A stretch of DNA of 10,304 nt from Phycisphaerae bacterium (GTDB lineage: Bacteria; Planctomycetota; Phycisphaerae; UBA1845; Fen-1342): positions 1-10,304 of the forward strand of contig JALSRY010000512.1 of the NCBI GenBank assembly GCA_026984555.1, read 5' to 3'. The position numbers and the translations under genes were made by a program. The notes below the pieces were generated by a model, which was given only the letters and a program-made list of their open reading frames with translations, was not told the origin of the DNA and did no database searches. Below, in pieces: positions 1-7,308 of this stretch. Within the stretch, counting starts at the first letter, position 1, and every line of letters starts with the position of its first letter.

Positions 1-21
1 CACCCGCGACCGCCCCCCCCG

Positions 22-2337
22 TTACAGCATGTCCACCGGATCCACGTCGATCGTGAACCGCTCCACCCGCGGCCTCAACAACTTCTCGTCCCACGCCCGG
101 CGAAGCAACGCCGCCGGCGCCACCTGCCGCGGAAACCGCAACACCACGTGCGCCCGAAACAGCTCCCGCAAACGCGGCACAACGCAATCCCCCGCTTCGT
201 CCACCCGGATGTCCGCGTGCACCCGACCCGCCAGCCGACGCAAATCCGCCGCCAGACCCGCGACCGCTTCCCGCGCCCGGCTCGCCCGCGCATCGGCGCA
301 AATCAGCCGCACCAGCCGCGAAAACGGCGGATCGAACATCGCCCGGCGGGTGTTCAGCTCCTCCCGCGCAAATGCCTCGTAATCCATCGCCCGGGCCGCT
401 CGGATCACCGGGTGCCCCGCGTCTTCCGCCTGGAGCAGCGCGATCGACTCCCCCTCCTTCCGACCCGCCCGACCCACTACCTGCACCAGCAACTGGAACG
501 CCATCTCCCCCGCCCGAAAATCAGGTAACCAGATCGCCGCATCCGCGTCGAGCACCCCCACCAGCCGCACCGCCGGAAAATCAAGCCCCTTCGCAACCAT
601 CTGCGTGCCGATCAGGATGTCCGCCTCGCGACCCGCGAAACGCGCCAGGGCCTCGGCGTAGTCCTCGCGCCGCCGCATCGCGTCGCTGTCCAACCGCAAC
701 ACCCGCGCCTCGGGAACCAGCCGGGAAAGCTCCTGCTCGATCCGCTGAATCCCCGCTCCGCTTCGCTGCAAGCGACCACCGCACGTGTCGTCCAAACAAC
801 GCCGCGGCATCTCCCGCCACGCTCCGCACCGATGACACTTGATGCGATCCTCGCTCCGGTGATACACCATGTGCGCGCCACAACGCGCACACAGCACCAC
901 CATCCCGCAACGCTCGCAACGCAGGAACACGGCGTACCCCCGCCGATTGTGCAACAAAATGGCCTGCTGGCCCTCCGCGAGCGTCGTGCGCAGCTCCCCC
1001 ACCAAGGCCCGCGACAGCAACGCTTCGTCCGAACCACCCCGCCCCGCCTCCGCCTGCACAACCCGCACCACCGGCAACCGAGCGCCCGGAACGCGCTCGG
1101 GCAACCGCAACATCTCGTAACGCCCCAACGCGGTCGTGTTGTGCCACGTCTCCAGCGCCGGCGTCGCCGAGCCGAGCACGACCGGAATCCCCTCGAGTTG
1201 CCCCCGCTTGACCGCCACATCCCGCGCGTGAAAAAACGGCGCCTGGAGATTCTTGAAACTCGACTCCTGCTCTTCGTCCACCACGATCAGGCCGAGCCGC
1301 GGACACGGCGCGAACACCGCCGTCCGCGTCCCGATCACCACGTCCACCGCCCCCGAGGCGATTGCCCGCAACGTCTCTCGCCGAACCGTCGCCTTGAGCC
1401 GACTGTGCATCACCGCCACACGCGCGAAGCGACGCGCCAGCCGCTCCACCACCTGCGTCGCCAGCGCGATCTCCGGCACCAGCAATATCGCCTGACGACC
1501 GGCCGCGATCACCCCGCGAATCGCCCGCACGTACACCTCGGTCTTGCCGCTACCCGGTATGCCGAAAACCAGAAACACGCGAAACCGCGACCCCGAACCC
1601 GTCGCCGCCCCGATCGCCTCCAGCGCCCGTCGTTGCCCCGGCGTCAACGTGTACCCGTCTTCCTCACCAGTCGGGTTCGACGCCGGCCCGACCGACAGTC
1701 CCGCACCAGGCCCGATCAACGGCTCGATCTCCTCCCGCGTCACGACCTCGACCAGCCCCCGCCTGCGCAAAGATTGCAGCGTCGAGCTCCCCACACCCGC
1801 CACGCGCAACACCTCCCGCCGCACCCTCTCCCCACCCGCCAGCGCCTCCAGCAACGCCCCCTGTTTATCGGACAACCGCCCGCACGCCGCCCGGTCCGTC
1901 CGCCGAACATACTGAACCCGCCGAGGCCGCGCACGACGCACGATCGCCGGCACCAGCGCATCGAGCGTCTGCGCCGGCGGGCACGCGTAGTATTCGCTGA
2001 CCCACAAACCCAGCGCAATCTGCTCCGGCGTCAGCAACACCCCCGTCGGCGAAACCGCCTCGATCTCCTTGAGCGTGTGCTCCAGCGCCCGCGACAGCAC
2101 CCGCACGCACCAGCCTTCACGCAAACTGCCCGTCCGCCCCCACGGCACGCGCACGATCGTCCCCGGCCTCACCCGGTCACGCAGCTTCGCCGGAATCGCG
2201 TAGTGGTACAGCGCGAACGTGCGCACCCGCACCGCGACTTCCGCCAACACACCCCGGGCGGACTCGCCCTCCTGGGCCAGCAACCACAACTGCTTTCGGC
2301 GTTGGTCGGATTCGCCCGCGGTCACGTCACCATCCAT
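22..2337 (-). CDS. priA: Primosomal protein N' (PriA), replication-restart DNA helicase
   Basis: PriA is a 3'-to-5' superfamily 2 helicase that recognises stalled or repaired forks and reloads the replicative helicase. The 771-residue protein is complete and near family length (E. coli about 730). An N-terminal DNA-binding region (about 30-135) is followed by the helicase core: Walker A GIPGSGKT at 259-266, Walker B VVDEEQ at 352-357, GSATP at 389-393, GTQM at 577-580 and VVGRAGR at 620-626. A zinc-binding insert has eight cysteines at 474, 477, 483, 486, 501, 504, 514 and 519. Two details differ from the usual form: the DEEH box reads DEEQ, and the last cysteine pair is CX4C rather than CX2C. 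The start is the ATG at 2337, about 30 residues before the conserved N-terminus, with a GAGGGGG stretch upstream. It is divergent from the response regulator gene. Long open frames on the opposite strand are GC-driven shadows. Confidence 0.97.
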   Translation of the reverse strand: MDGDVTAGESDQRRKQLWLLAQEGESARGVLAEVAVRVRTFALYHYAIPAKLRDRVRPGTIVRVPWGRTGSLREGWCVRVLSRALEHTLKEIEAVSPTGVLLTPEQIALGLWVSEYYACPPAQTLDALVPAIVRRARPRRVQYVRRTDRAACGRLSDKQGALLEALAGGERVRREVLRVAGVGSSTLQSLRRRGLVEVVTREEIEPLIGPGAGLSVGPASNPTGEEDGYTLTPGQRRALEAIGAATGSGSRFRVFLVFGIPGSGKTEVYVRAIRGVIAAGRQAILLVPEIALATQVVERLARRFARVAVMHSRLKATVRRETLRAIASGAVDVVIGTRTAVFAPCPRLGLIVVDEEQESSFKNLQAPFFHARDVAVKRGQLEGIPVVLGSATPALETWHNTTALGRYEMLRLPERVPGARLPVVRVVQAEAGRGGSDEALLSRALVGELRTTLAEGQQAILLHNRRGYAVFLRCERCGMVVLCARCGAHMVYHRSEDRIKCHRCGAWREMPRRCLDDTCGGRLQRSGAGIQRIEQELSRLVPEARVLRLDSDAMRRREDYAEALARFAGREADILIGTQMVAKGLDFPAVRLVGVLDADAAIWLPDFRAGEMAFQLLVQVVGRAGRKEGESIALLQAEDAGHPVIRAARAMDYEAFAREELNTRRAMFDPPFSRLVRLICADARASRAREAVAGLAADLRRLAGRVHADIRVDEAGDCVVPRLRELFRAHVVLRFPRQVAPAALLRRAWDEKLLRPRVERFTIDVDPVDML

Positions 2338-2599
2338 ACTGCCCCAAGCCCCCTCGTTTTATCGGAAAACACCCACGAAACTTCGCGGTCAGCCCGCGCT
2401 ATATCGTGGCCAACCCCTGCCGATAATACCATGTCGACGCCTCCTGCACCGGCGTTGCAATACCGCTCACGCCAACACACCGGGCTGGAGAGCGTCCTGA
2501 GCGCAAAATCCCGCCGAATAGTGAGCCGCTACCGGATGTAGGACGATACATGACATGGTAGCGCGACAGGTCGAGCTCATAACACACACGGACACGAAC

Positions 2600-3598
2600 A
2601 TGGCCGAAACGAACCTCCCGCACATCGTACTCGCCGAGGATGAACCCGCTTCACGCACGCTGCTGACACGCCAGTTGAGCAAAGCGGGATACGACGTGAC
2701 CGCTTGCGAAAACGGGCGCATCGCCCTCGACGCAATCCGCCAACAGGGATCGTGCATCGTCGTTGCCGACTGGATGATGCCCGAGATGGACGGCCTGGAG
2801 CTGTGTCGAACCGTGCGGAGCCTCTGCGCCGCGGAAGAGCTCGGTTTCGTTTACTACATCCTGCTGACCGCCCACAGCGAGAAAGATCAGATCGTCGCGG
2901 GACTGGAGGCCGGCGCCGACGACTACCTCACCAAACCCTATCACAAGCAGGAGCTGCTCGCCCGGCTTCGGGCCGGCGAGCGTATCTATTTGCTCCAGGC
3001 CGACTTGCGCAATGCCAACAAGCAGCTCGAACAACTGGCCAACACCGACACCCTCACGGGACTCGCCAACCGCCGCCACCTCTTCGAGCGGTTCGCCGAG
3101 CTGTGGTCGATGGGGCAGCGGAAAGGACGCCCCCTCGGCTGCGTGATGCTCGACATCGACAAGTTCAAATCGGTCAATGACACGTGGGGACACGCCGCCG
3201 GCGATTACGTACTCAAAAATGTCGCCCGCACTTGCCGCGAAAACCTGCGTCCCTACGACATTCTGGGCCGGTTCGGCGGCGAGGAGTTCTGCATCGTCAG
3301 TCCCGAAAACGACGCCGCCGGAACCGCCGCCCTGGCCGAGCGTTTGCGGATCGCGATTGCCGAGTCGCACTTCGAATTCGAGGGGCAGACGATCCCGGTG
3401 ACGATCAGCCTGGGCGTGGGCGAGCGTGAAGAAAACCACGCCGCCCCGGACGATCTGATCGCCGTCGCCGATGCCATGCTCTACCAGGCCAAGGAGAACG
3501 GGCGCAACCAGGTCTGGATTCACACCCCCGACGGAGCCGAACGCCGTTACACCGGCGTCGCTGCCGAAAGCCCCGTCGCCGGCCCCCGGGCCTCTTAG
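2600..3598 (+). CDS. Response regulator with REC and GGDEF domains (predicted diguanylate cyclase)
   Basis: Predicted cytoplasmic two-component output protein that makes cyclic di-GMP from two GTP when its receiver domain is phosphorylated (PleD/WspR-type logic). Numbering from the ATG at 2600 (332 residues): the REC domain spans about 6-125, with acidic pair E13-D14, phospho-acceptor D57 in ADWMMPEMDG, switch T90 and K112 in LTKP. A helical linker (about 126-147) leads into GGDEF (about 148-318), with DTLTGLANRR, metal ligand D185 in DIDKFK, and active-site GGEEF at 226-230. R217-PY-D220, five residues before GGEEF, is the RxxD inhibitory site, so product feedback is likely intact. No EAL domain and no membrane segment. 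A start at 2555 in the same frame would add 15 unconserved residues behind a weak AGGA; 2600 is preferred because REC domains usually begin a few residues before the first strand. The cognate kinase is not in the window, and no convincing promoter is seen in 2338-2599. Confidence 0.93.
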   Translation: MAETNLPHIVLAEDEPASRTLLTRQLSKAGYDVTACENGRIALDAIRQQGSCIVVADWMMPEMDGLELCRTVRSLCAAEELGFVYYILLTAHSEKDQIVAGLEAGADDYLTKPYHKQELLARLRAGERIYLLQADLRNANKQLEQLANTDTLTGLANRRHLFERFAELWSMGQRKGRPLGCVMLDIDKFKSVNDTWGHAAGDYVLKNVARTCRENLRPYDILGRFGGEEFCIVSPENDAAGTAALAERLRIAIAESHFEFEGQTIPVTISLGVGEREENHAAPDDLIAVADAMLYQAKENGRNQVWIHTPDGAERRYTGVAAESPVAGPRAS

Positions 3599-3737
3599 GA
3601 TTTCGCCCGCCCGACGCGTCGACCCGCCCTTTCTCCGACCCGGCAGCCCGGGCCGAAACGCCGCCACCCGCGCCCTCCGCTCCGGCTTGCCGCGTCTTCG
3701 CCGACGGCGCGCGCGTTCGCTCACTCGCGCGGATGTC

Positions 3738-3766
3738 TTGCCCGCGTGCACGCGGATCAGTATCCT
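3738..3766 (+). promoter_or_regulatory. Weak sigma70-type promoter candidate upstream of yebC
   Basis: TTGCCC (3738-3743) and TATCCT (3761-3766) lie 17 bases apart, each matching the sigma70 consensus at four of six positions. A transcript would begin near 3773 and leave a leader of about 94 bases before yebC. The rest of 3599-3866 is GC-rich and shows no gene. In sequence this rich in G+C, such weak matches arise by chance fairly often. Confidence 0.3.
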
Positions 3767-3866
3767 GCGGGAAGATGGGCCGAATGGCGTCGAGTCGGGC
3801 GGCGAGAAGCCCGCTCGGACATGCGGCCTGCGATGATTCAGGTTCACCATCGAATCGGGTGCGCAG

Positions 3867-4616
3867 ATGTCAGGACACTCACACTGGGCTCGGATCAAAC
3901 GCTCGAAGGCTGCCAACGATGCCAAGCGCGGCCGCGCCTGGAGCAAGCTCGCCCGGGCGATCATCGTCGCGGCCCGCGCCGGCGGGGGCGACCCCGACGC
4001 CAACCTCACCCTGCGTTACGCCATCGACGCAGCCAAAGCCGAAAACATGCCCAAGGACACGATCGAACGGGCGATCAAGAAGGGCACCGGCGAAATCGAA
4101 GGCGCCGAATACGTCGAGCTCGTTTTCGAGGGGTACGGCCCCGGCGGCGCCGCCATCCTGTGCACCGCCCTCACCGACAACCGCAACCGCACCGCCCCGG
4201 AAATCAAGAAAATCTTCGAGCGTCACGGGGGCAGCCTCGGCGCGACCAACTCGGTCGCGTGGATGTTCAGCAAGCGCGGCGTGTTTCTCGTACCCCAGTC
4301 GCAGACCGACGAGGACCGGCTCACCGAAATCGGGCTCGAAGCCGGCGTTGATGACATCGCCGCCGACGGCGACATGTTCGAGCTCAAGTGCGAACCGTCC
4401 GTGTTCAATGACGTGCGCCAGGCGCTGGCCGACGCGGGCATCACGCCCGAGAGCGCCGAAATCGCGATGGAACCTTCGTCCACCGTCACCGTCGAGGGCG
4501 ACAACGCCACCAAGCTGATGAAACTGCTCGAGGATCTCGAAGAACACGACGACGTGCAAAACGTCTACGGCAACTACGAGTTCTCCGACGCCGACATCGA
4601 GCGACTCGCCTCGTAG
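3867..4616 (+). CDS. yebC: YebC/PmpR/TACO1 family regulatory protein
   Basis: Member of the widespread YebC/PmpR family, long annotated as a DNA-binding transcriptional regulator; members including mitochondrial TACO1 have more recently been linked to translation, reportedly at proline-rich stretches. The 249-residue protein is complete and of family length. The N-terminus MSGHSHWARIKRSKAAND matches the family signature (M-A/S-GHSKWANIKHRK), which fixes the start at 3867. Further family blocks are MPKDTIERAIKKGTG, ELVFEGYGPGG, LTDNRNRT and GGSLGATNSVAWMF. The acidic C-terminal half is also typical. The upstream CGGGTG is a weak ribosome binding site. No RuvC-type neighbour, often seen next to yebC, is present. 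It converges on the universal stress gene. Confidence 0.96.
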   Translation: MSGHSHWARIKRSKAANDAKRGRAWSKLARAIIVAARAGGGDPDANLTLRYAIDAAKAENMPKDTIERAIKKGTGEIEGAEYVELVFEGYGPGGAAILCTALTDNRNRTAPEIKKIFERHGGSLGATNSVAWMFSKRGVFLVPQSQTDEDRLTEIGLEAGVDDIAADGDMFELKCEPSVFNDVRQALADAGITPESAEIAMEPSSTVTVEGDNATKLMKLLEDLEEHDDVQNVYGNYEFSDADIERLAS

Positions 4617-4661
4617 GCGATCGCCCCGTCTTGCAATCCGCGAGTACCAGGTGTCCGACGC

Positions 4662-4692
4662 CCCGGGGACGCCGCGACGAAATCTCCCCGGG
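4662..4692. terminator. Possible bidirectional hairpin between convergent yebC and stress-protein genes
   Basis: CCCGGGGA (4662-4669) and TCCCCGGG (4685-4692) form a perfect 8-bp stem with a 15-base loop in the 97-base gap between two convergent genes. There is no T tract on either side, so intrinsic termination would be weak. Position rather than sequence is the main argument. Confidence 0.25.
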
Positions 4693-4713
4693 TCACACGC
4701 CGCCGGAATCGCC

Positions 4714-5133
4714 TCACTTGACCACCAACACGCTGCACGGCGCGTGCTGGGTCAGCCCGAAGCAACTGCCGCCCATGCTCTGCTCGGACAGGTCCGACCG
4801 CCCCACGAAACCGATCACCAGGAGGTCGAAACCACCGGCTTCGATAAACTGCGCGGTCGCTTTCACTTCGTGTCCGATCACCACATGCGGATACAAGGCG
4901 ATGCCTGCTTCGTCGCACTGGCGCAGCGCCCGGCGAATGTCGGGCGCGAAGGGCGTGTCGCCCCACTCGTGCTCGTTGTCCATCGGCAACACGGCGCCGG
5001 CGTGCTGGGGAATCTCGTCGACCGACAGCGAATGCAACGCCGCACCGCAGGCCCGGGCGATCGCAATCGCCGCCCGCAGCGCCCGAAACGACCCTGCGGA
5101 TCCGTCCAGTCCCACGAGTATCTTCTGATACAT
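4714..5133 (-). CDS. Universal stress protein, UspA family (single domain)
   Basis: Small cytoplasmic Usp-fold protein of 139 residues, the usual single-domain length; such proteins bind ATP or act as dimers in stress and starvation tolerance. It begins MYQKILVGLDGSAGSFRAL, with the first strand and a conserved aspartate (D10), and ends with the strand APCSVLVVK. The ATP-binding signature G-2x-G-9x-G-(S/T) appears as G108-FV-G111, nine residues, then G121-G122-S123. The residue after the last glycine is thus Gly, with Ser one place later, so ATP binding is probable but not certain. The start at 5133 is supported by GGAG eight bases upstream. The reading frame stays open far upstream, but that part overlaps the aminotransferase and shows no homology. 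It lies 77 bases downstream of the aminotransferase gene, probably in one transcript. Confidence 0.92.
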   Translation of the reverse strand: MYQKILVGLDGSAGSFRALRAAIAIARACGAALHSLSVDEIPQHAGAVLPMDNEHEWGDTPFAPDIRRALRQCDEAGIALYPHVVIGHEVKATAQFIEAGGFDLLVIGFVGRSDLSEQSMGGSCFGLTQHAPCSVLVVK

Positions 5134-5198
5134 GAAAACGTCTCCGTGATCGGGGCGCGCCGGCATGTCTCGAAAACATACGTTTTCCCACCGGCGCG
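5134..5198 (-). promoter_or_regulatory. Intercistronic nested inverted repeats reaching the stress-protein start codon
   Basis: In transcript direction, CGCGCCGG (5198-5191) and CCGGCGCG (5163-5156) form a perfect 8-bp outer stem. Inside it GAAAAC (5187-5182) and GTTTTC (5177-5172) form a 6-bp stem with a 4-base loop. A second copy, ACGTTTTC (5141-5134), sits exactly between the GGAG ribosome binding site (5145-5142) and the ATG (5133), and can pair over 8 bp with GAAAACGT (5187-5180). The two pairings exclude each other. The repeats are seen directly; a role in stability, attenuation or translation control is inferred. Confidence 0.45.
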
Positions 5199-5210
5199 GT
5201 TCGCGCCGCC

Positions 5211-6587
5211 CTACCTCGCCGCCAGCGTCAGGCAACGATCGACACACGCCGCCAGAAAGTCGCAATCGGCCTCGCTCAAACACATCGGCGGCGTAATCCG
5301 CAGGACGTTCCCGAAAAGCCCGCCCTTGCCGAGCAGCAGCCCCCGCTCGCGGGCCAGCTCGAACACGCGGGCCGTTTCGTCGATCGCCGGTTCCTTCGTC
5401 CCGCGGTCGCGCACCAGCTCGACACCCAGCAGCAGCCCCATGCCCCGTACATCGCCGATCAACTCGTGCTTGTCCTGTAGTGCCACGAGTTTTTCCTTGA
5501 GATACGCGCCGACCCGGCGTGCCCGCTCCTGGACGTGTTCCTCCTCGACGACCTCCAGCGTCGCCAAACCGGCGAGCGCGGACACCGGGTTTCCGCCAAA
5601 CGTGTTGAAGTGCAGCCGGCGGGCCAACACCTGCGCGATCTCGTCGCGCGTCGTACACGCACCCAACGGCGTGCCGTTGCCGATCCCCTTGGCCATGGTC
5701 ACGATGTCCGGCAGCACGCCGAAGTTCTCGAATCCCCAGTAGTGCGCTCCGGTCCGACCCCAGGCCGTCTGCACTTCGTCGGCGATGCACAACCCGCCAT
5801 ATCGGCGCACGATGGCGTACACGACCTCGAAGTATTCGCGCGGCGGCACGATGATGCCGCCGACCCCCTGGATCGGCTCGGCGATCAAGCCAGCGATTTC
5901 CCCGCCCGTCTCGTAGCGGATCACGTCCTCGATGTTGTGCGCGCACCGCAGGTCGCACCCGGGATAGCGAGCCCCGAACGGACAGCGATAGCAGTACGCG
6001 TTGGGCACATGGCGGATCCCCGGCGGCGTGGGGTTGGGGTACTTCCAGGTTCCCACGCCCGTCAGACCGAGCGTGGTTTCCGAGCAGCCGTGGTATCCGC
6101 TGCGCAACGCCAGGATGTCGTAACGGCCGGTGTGCAACCGGGCCATGAGCACCGCCAGCTCGTTCGAGTCGCTCCCGGAATTCGTGAAATACGAGCGGGT
6201 CAGGCCCGAACCCTCGGGCAACCGGGCCGCGAGCGCCTCGGCAAGCCGCACGACGTTGGGATGCAGGTAGATGGTCGTCGTGTGGACCAGCCGGCCGACC
6301 TGCTCCCGCAACCGGCGCGTGATCTTCGGGTGACAGTGGCCGACACTGACCGTCACCACCCCGCCGAGCGCATCGAGGTAGCGCCGGCCGCGCTCGTCCC
6401 AGAGGTACTGCATGTGGCCCGCGACGATGGCGATCGGATCGGCATAGTAGTGAAAGATCGCCGGGTTGAGATAACGCCGGCGCAGGCGCACGAGCTCGTC
6501 GCGATCCGGCCCGGTATAGGGGCGCGGCTGGTGGTCACAAGGGGGCATCGGTACGCCGACGTCCCCGGCGTTGGGACGGTTCGACAT
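5211..6587 (-). CDS. Class III aminotransferase, alanine-glyoxylate aminotransferase 2 (AGXT2)-like
   Basis: PLP-dependent fold-type I omega-aminotransferase of 458 residues, predicted cytoplasmic. It resembles the AGXT2 subfamily along its length: GHCHPKI (83-89), TNSGSDSNELA (135-145), SGYHGCSETTLGLTGVG (163-179), AEPIQGVGG (236-244), IADEVQTAWGRTG with D270 for the PLP ring nitrogen, TMAKGIGNG with Schiff-base lysine K300, FNTFGGNP, and GDVRGMGLLLG. A four-cysteine stretch at 199-215 (CYRC, then CDLRC) is, as I recall, common in bacterial members of this subgroup. Known substrates include alanine with glyoxylate, beta-amino acids and omega-amino acids; sequence alone does not choose between them. 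The ATG at 6587 has GGGAG eight bases upstream. The stress-protein gene follows in the same direction. It is divergent from the ArsR gene, and no catabolic or transport partner lies nearby. Confidence 0.93.
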   Translation of the reverse strand: MSNRPNAGDVGVPMPPCDHQPRPYTGPDRDELVRLRRRYLNPAIFHYYADPIAIVAGHMQYLWDERGRRYLDALGGVVTVSVGHCHPKITRRLREQVGRLVHTTTIYLHPNVVRLAEALAARLPEGSGLTRSYFTNSGSDSNELAVLMARLHTGRYDILALRSGYHGCSETTLGLTGVGTWKYPNPTPPGIRHVPNAYCYRCPFGARYPGCDLRCAHNIEDVIRYETGGEIAGLIAEPIQGVGGIIVPPREYFEVVYAIVRRYGGLCIADEVQTAWGRTGAHYWGFENFGVLPDIVTMAKGIGNGTPLGACTTRDEIAQVLARRLHFNTFGGNPVSALAGLATLEVVEEEHVQERARRVGAYLKEKLVALQDKHELIGDVRGMGLLLGVELVRDRGTKEPAIDETARVFELARERGLLLGKGGLFGNVLRITPPMCLSEADCDFLAACVDRCLTLAAR

Positions 6588-6831
6588 CGTTGGACTCCCG
6601 GGCGGCTGGGACCAGTCGTCTGACGGCGGGGTAGCGGGCGAATCGGAGCACGGCCCGCCGACGATCGCCGATCCCCGATTGCCGACACGTCGCCGTCCCC
6701 GCGTGCGGGTGCTGATCGTATTCGTTCGGCGAGGGCGCTTCCAGTCGCCGGCCGGGGCGACCCGCGTGAGCCGCGGCGCCGGCGGGGTGGCGATCCGGCG
6801 CGGGAAACCGGCGCAGCCGCTTGATGACCTG
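6588..6831. other. Intergenic region between divergent aminotransferase and ArsR genes
   Basis: GC-rich and without a convincing gene on either strand. The only clear local structure is a 6-bp hairpin, GTCGCC (6744-6749) with GGCGAC (6756-6761) around a 6-base loop. No confident minus-strand promoter for the aminotransferase was found; a TATATT on the minus strand inside the adjacent A+T-rich island lacks a good -35. Confidence 0.4.
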
Positions 6832-6860
6832 TTGACAATATAAGAAATCTCTGATATAGT
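6832..6860 (+). promoter_or_regulatory. Near-consensus sigma70 promoter with extended -10 for the ArsR gene
   Basis: TTGACA (6832-6837) is a perfect -35. After 17 bases comes TATAGT (6855-6860), five of six to the -10 consensus, preceded by TG at 6852-6853, an extended -10. Transcription would start near 6867, only a few bases before the ATG at 6870. The roughly 35-base A+T-rich island stands out sharply from its GC-rich surroundings. Confidence 0.8.
6838..6857. promoter_or_regulatory. 20-bp dyad in the promoter spacer, probable ArsR-family operator
   Basis: The half sites ATATAAGAAA (6838-6847) and TCTCTGATAT (6848-6857) are complementary at eight of ten positions about a single centre. They fill the spacer and overlap the first three bases of the -10 (6855-6857), so a bound dimer would block RNA polymerase. 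A+T-rich dyads overlapping the promoter are typical of ArsR/SmtB repressors, and the repressor gene starts 13 bases further on. Autoregulation is inferred. The AT-rich arms pair partly by composition. Confidence 0.55.
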
Positions 6861-6869
6861 AGAATCCTA

Positions 6870-7307
6870 ATGAGGGCTCGCGCCCCGCGGTCGGGCGCAG
6901 CAGCCCAACAGTGCAACACGACAGCGGACACGGACAACGTGACCGGCAAACCCCAACAACACGACTGGCAGCGCTGTGCCCGGATGCTGCGCCTCGTCGC
7001 GCACCCCGCCCGCCTGATGATCCTCCGCGCGCTCGCCGAGCGCAGCCAGTGCGTCCGTGACATCAACACGCTCGTGCCGATTCCCCAGCCGCACCTGTCG
7101 CAGCACATGGCCGTGCTCCGCCGGGCCGAGCTGGTCGATTGCCACACCAACGGCTCGATGCGTTGCTACTACGTCTTGCGACCCAGGTTCGTTCGGCAAC
7201 TGGTCCGCCTGCTGTGCGAACAGGACGCGCCCAAGCGGCGCAGCCGCGAGGCGGTGCTCCGCGAAATTCGGCGGGCCGAATCGGGGCCGTCGGGCCAGAA
7301 AGCCTGA
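6870..7307 (+). CDS. ArsR-family winged-helix repressor, cysteine-rich
   Basis: Small DNA-binding repressor of the ArsR/SmtB family, 145 residues from this start. The fold is recognised by MLRLVAHPARLMILRAL (39-55), the recognition helix region IPQPHLSQHMAVLRRAELV (71-89) and the wing NGSMRCYYVL (94-103). Six cysteines lie at 15, 36, 61, 91, 99 and 116. C61 (SQCVRD) falls where E. coli ArsR has the first cysteine of its CVC metal site, but the second is Arg (R63). The metal or redox sensor type is therefore unclear; thiol or persulfide sensing is possible. The ATG at 6870 has no ribosome binding site and would be nearly leaderless. GTG at 6939 is an alternative start that removes 23 residues unlike the family, including C15. 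It is probably the first gene of the transcript that continues into the redox genes. Confidence 0.88.
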   Translation: MRARAPRSGAAAQQCNTTADTDNVTGKPQQHDWQRCARMLRLVAHPARLMILRALAERSQCVRDINTLVPIPQPHLSQHMAVLRRAELVDCHTNGSMRCYYVLRPRFVRQLVRLLCEQDAPKRRSREAVLREIRRAESGPSGQKA

Positions 7308-7308
7308 G

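Noticed and set aside
2384..2398. CGCGG/CCGCG hairpin in the gap between priA and the response regulator
   Set aside because: A 5-bp GC stem without a promoter or start nearby is not distinguishable from chance in this composition.
832..2541. 569-codon plus-strand open frame opposite priA
   Set aside because: Arg/Pro/His-rich, low-complexity translation with no recognisable domain, lying antisense to a clear priA. It arises from high third-position G+C.
3582..3598. GGCCC/GGGCC inverted repeat at the end of the REC-GGDEF gene as a terminator
   Set aside because: The loop would be only two bases, the repeat lies inside the coding region, and no T run follows.
2651..4009. 452-codon minus-strand open frame across the REC-GGDEF gene and the gap before yebC
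   Set aside because: Antisense to a well-supported gene, with no domain-like motif and shadow-like composition.
4616..4625. Perfect 10-bp palindrome GGCGATCGCC at the yebC stop codon
   Set aside because: It has no loop and no T tract, so it is not a terminator. GC-rich palindromes around GATC-like cores are expected by chance.
5134..5958. N-terminal extension of the universal stress frame up to 5958
   Set aside because: The frame is open but overlaps the aminotransferase gene and has no Usp character. The ATG at 5133 has a good ribosome binding site and starts exactly at the first Usp strand.
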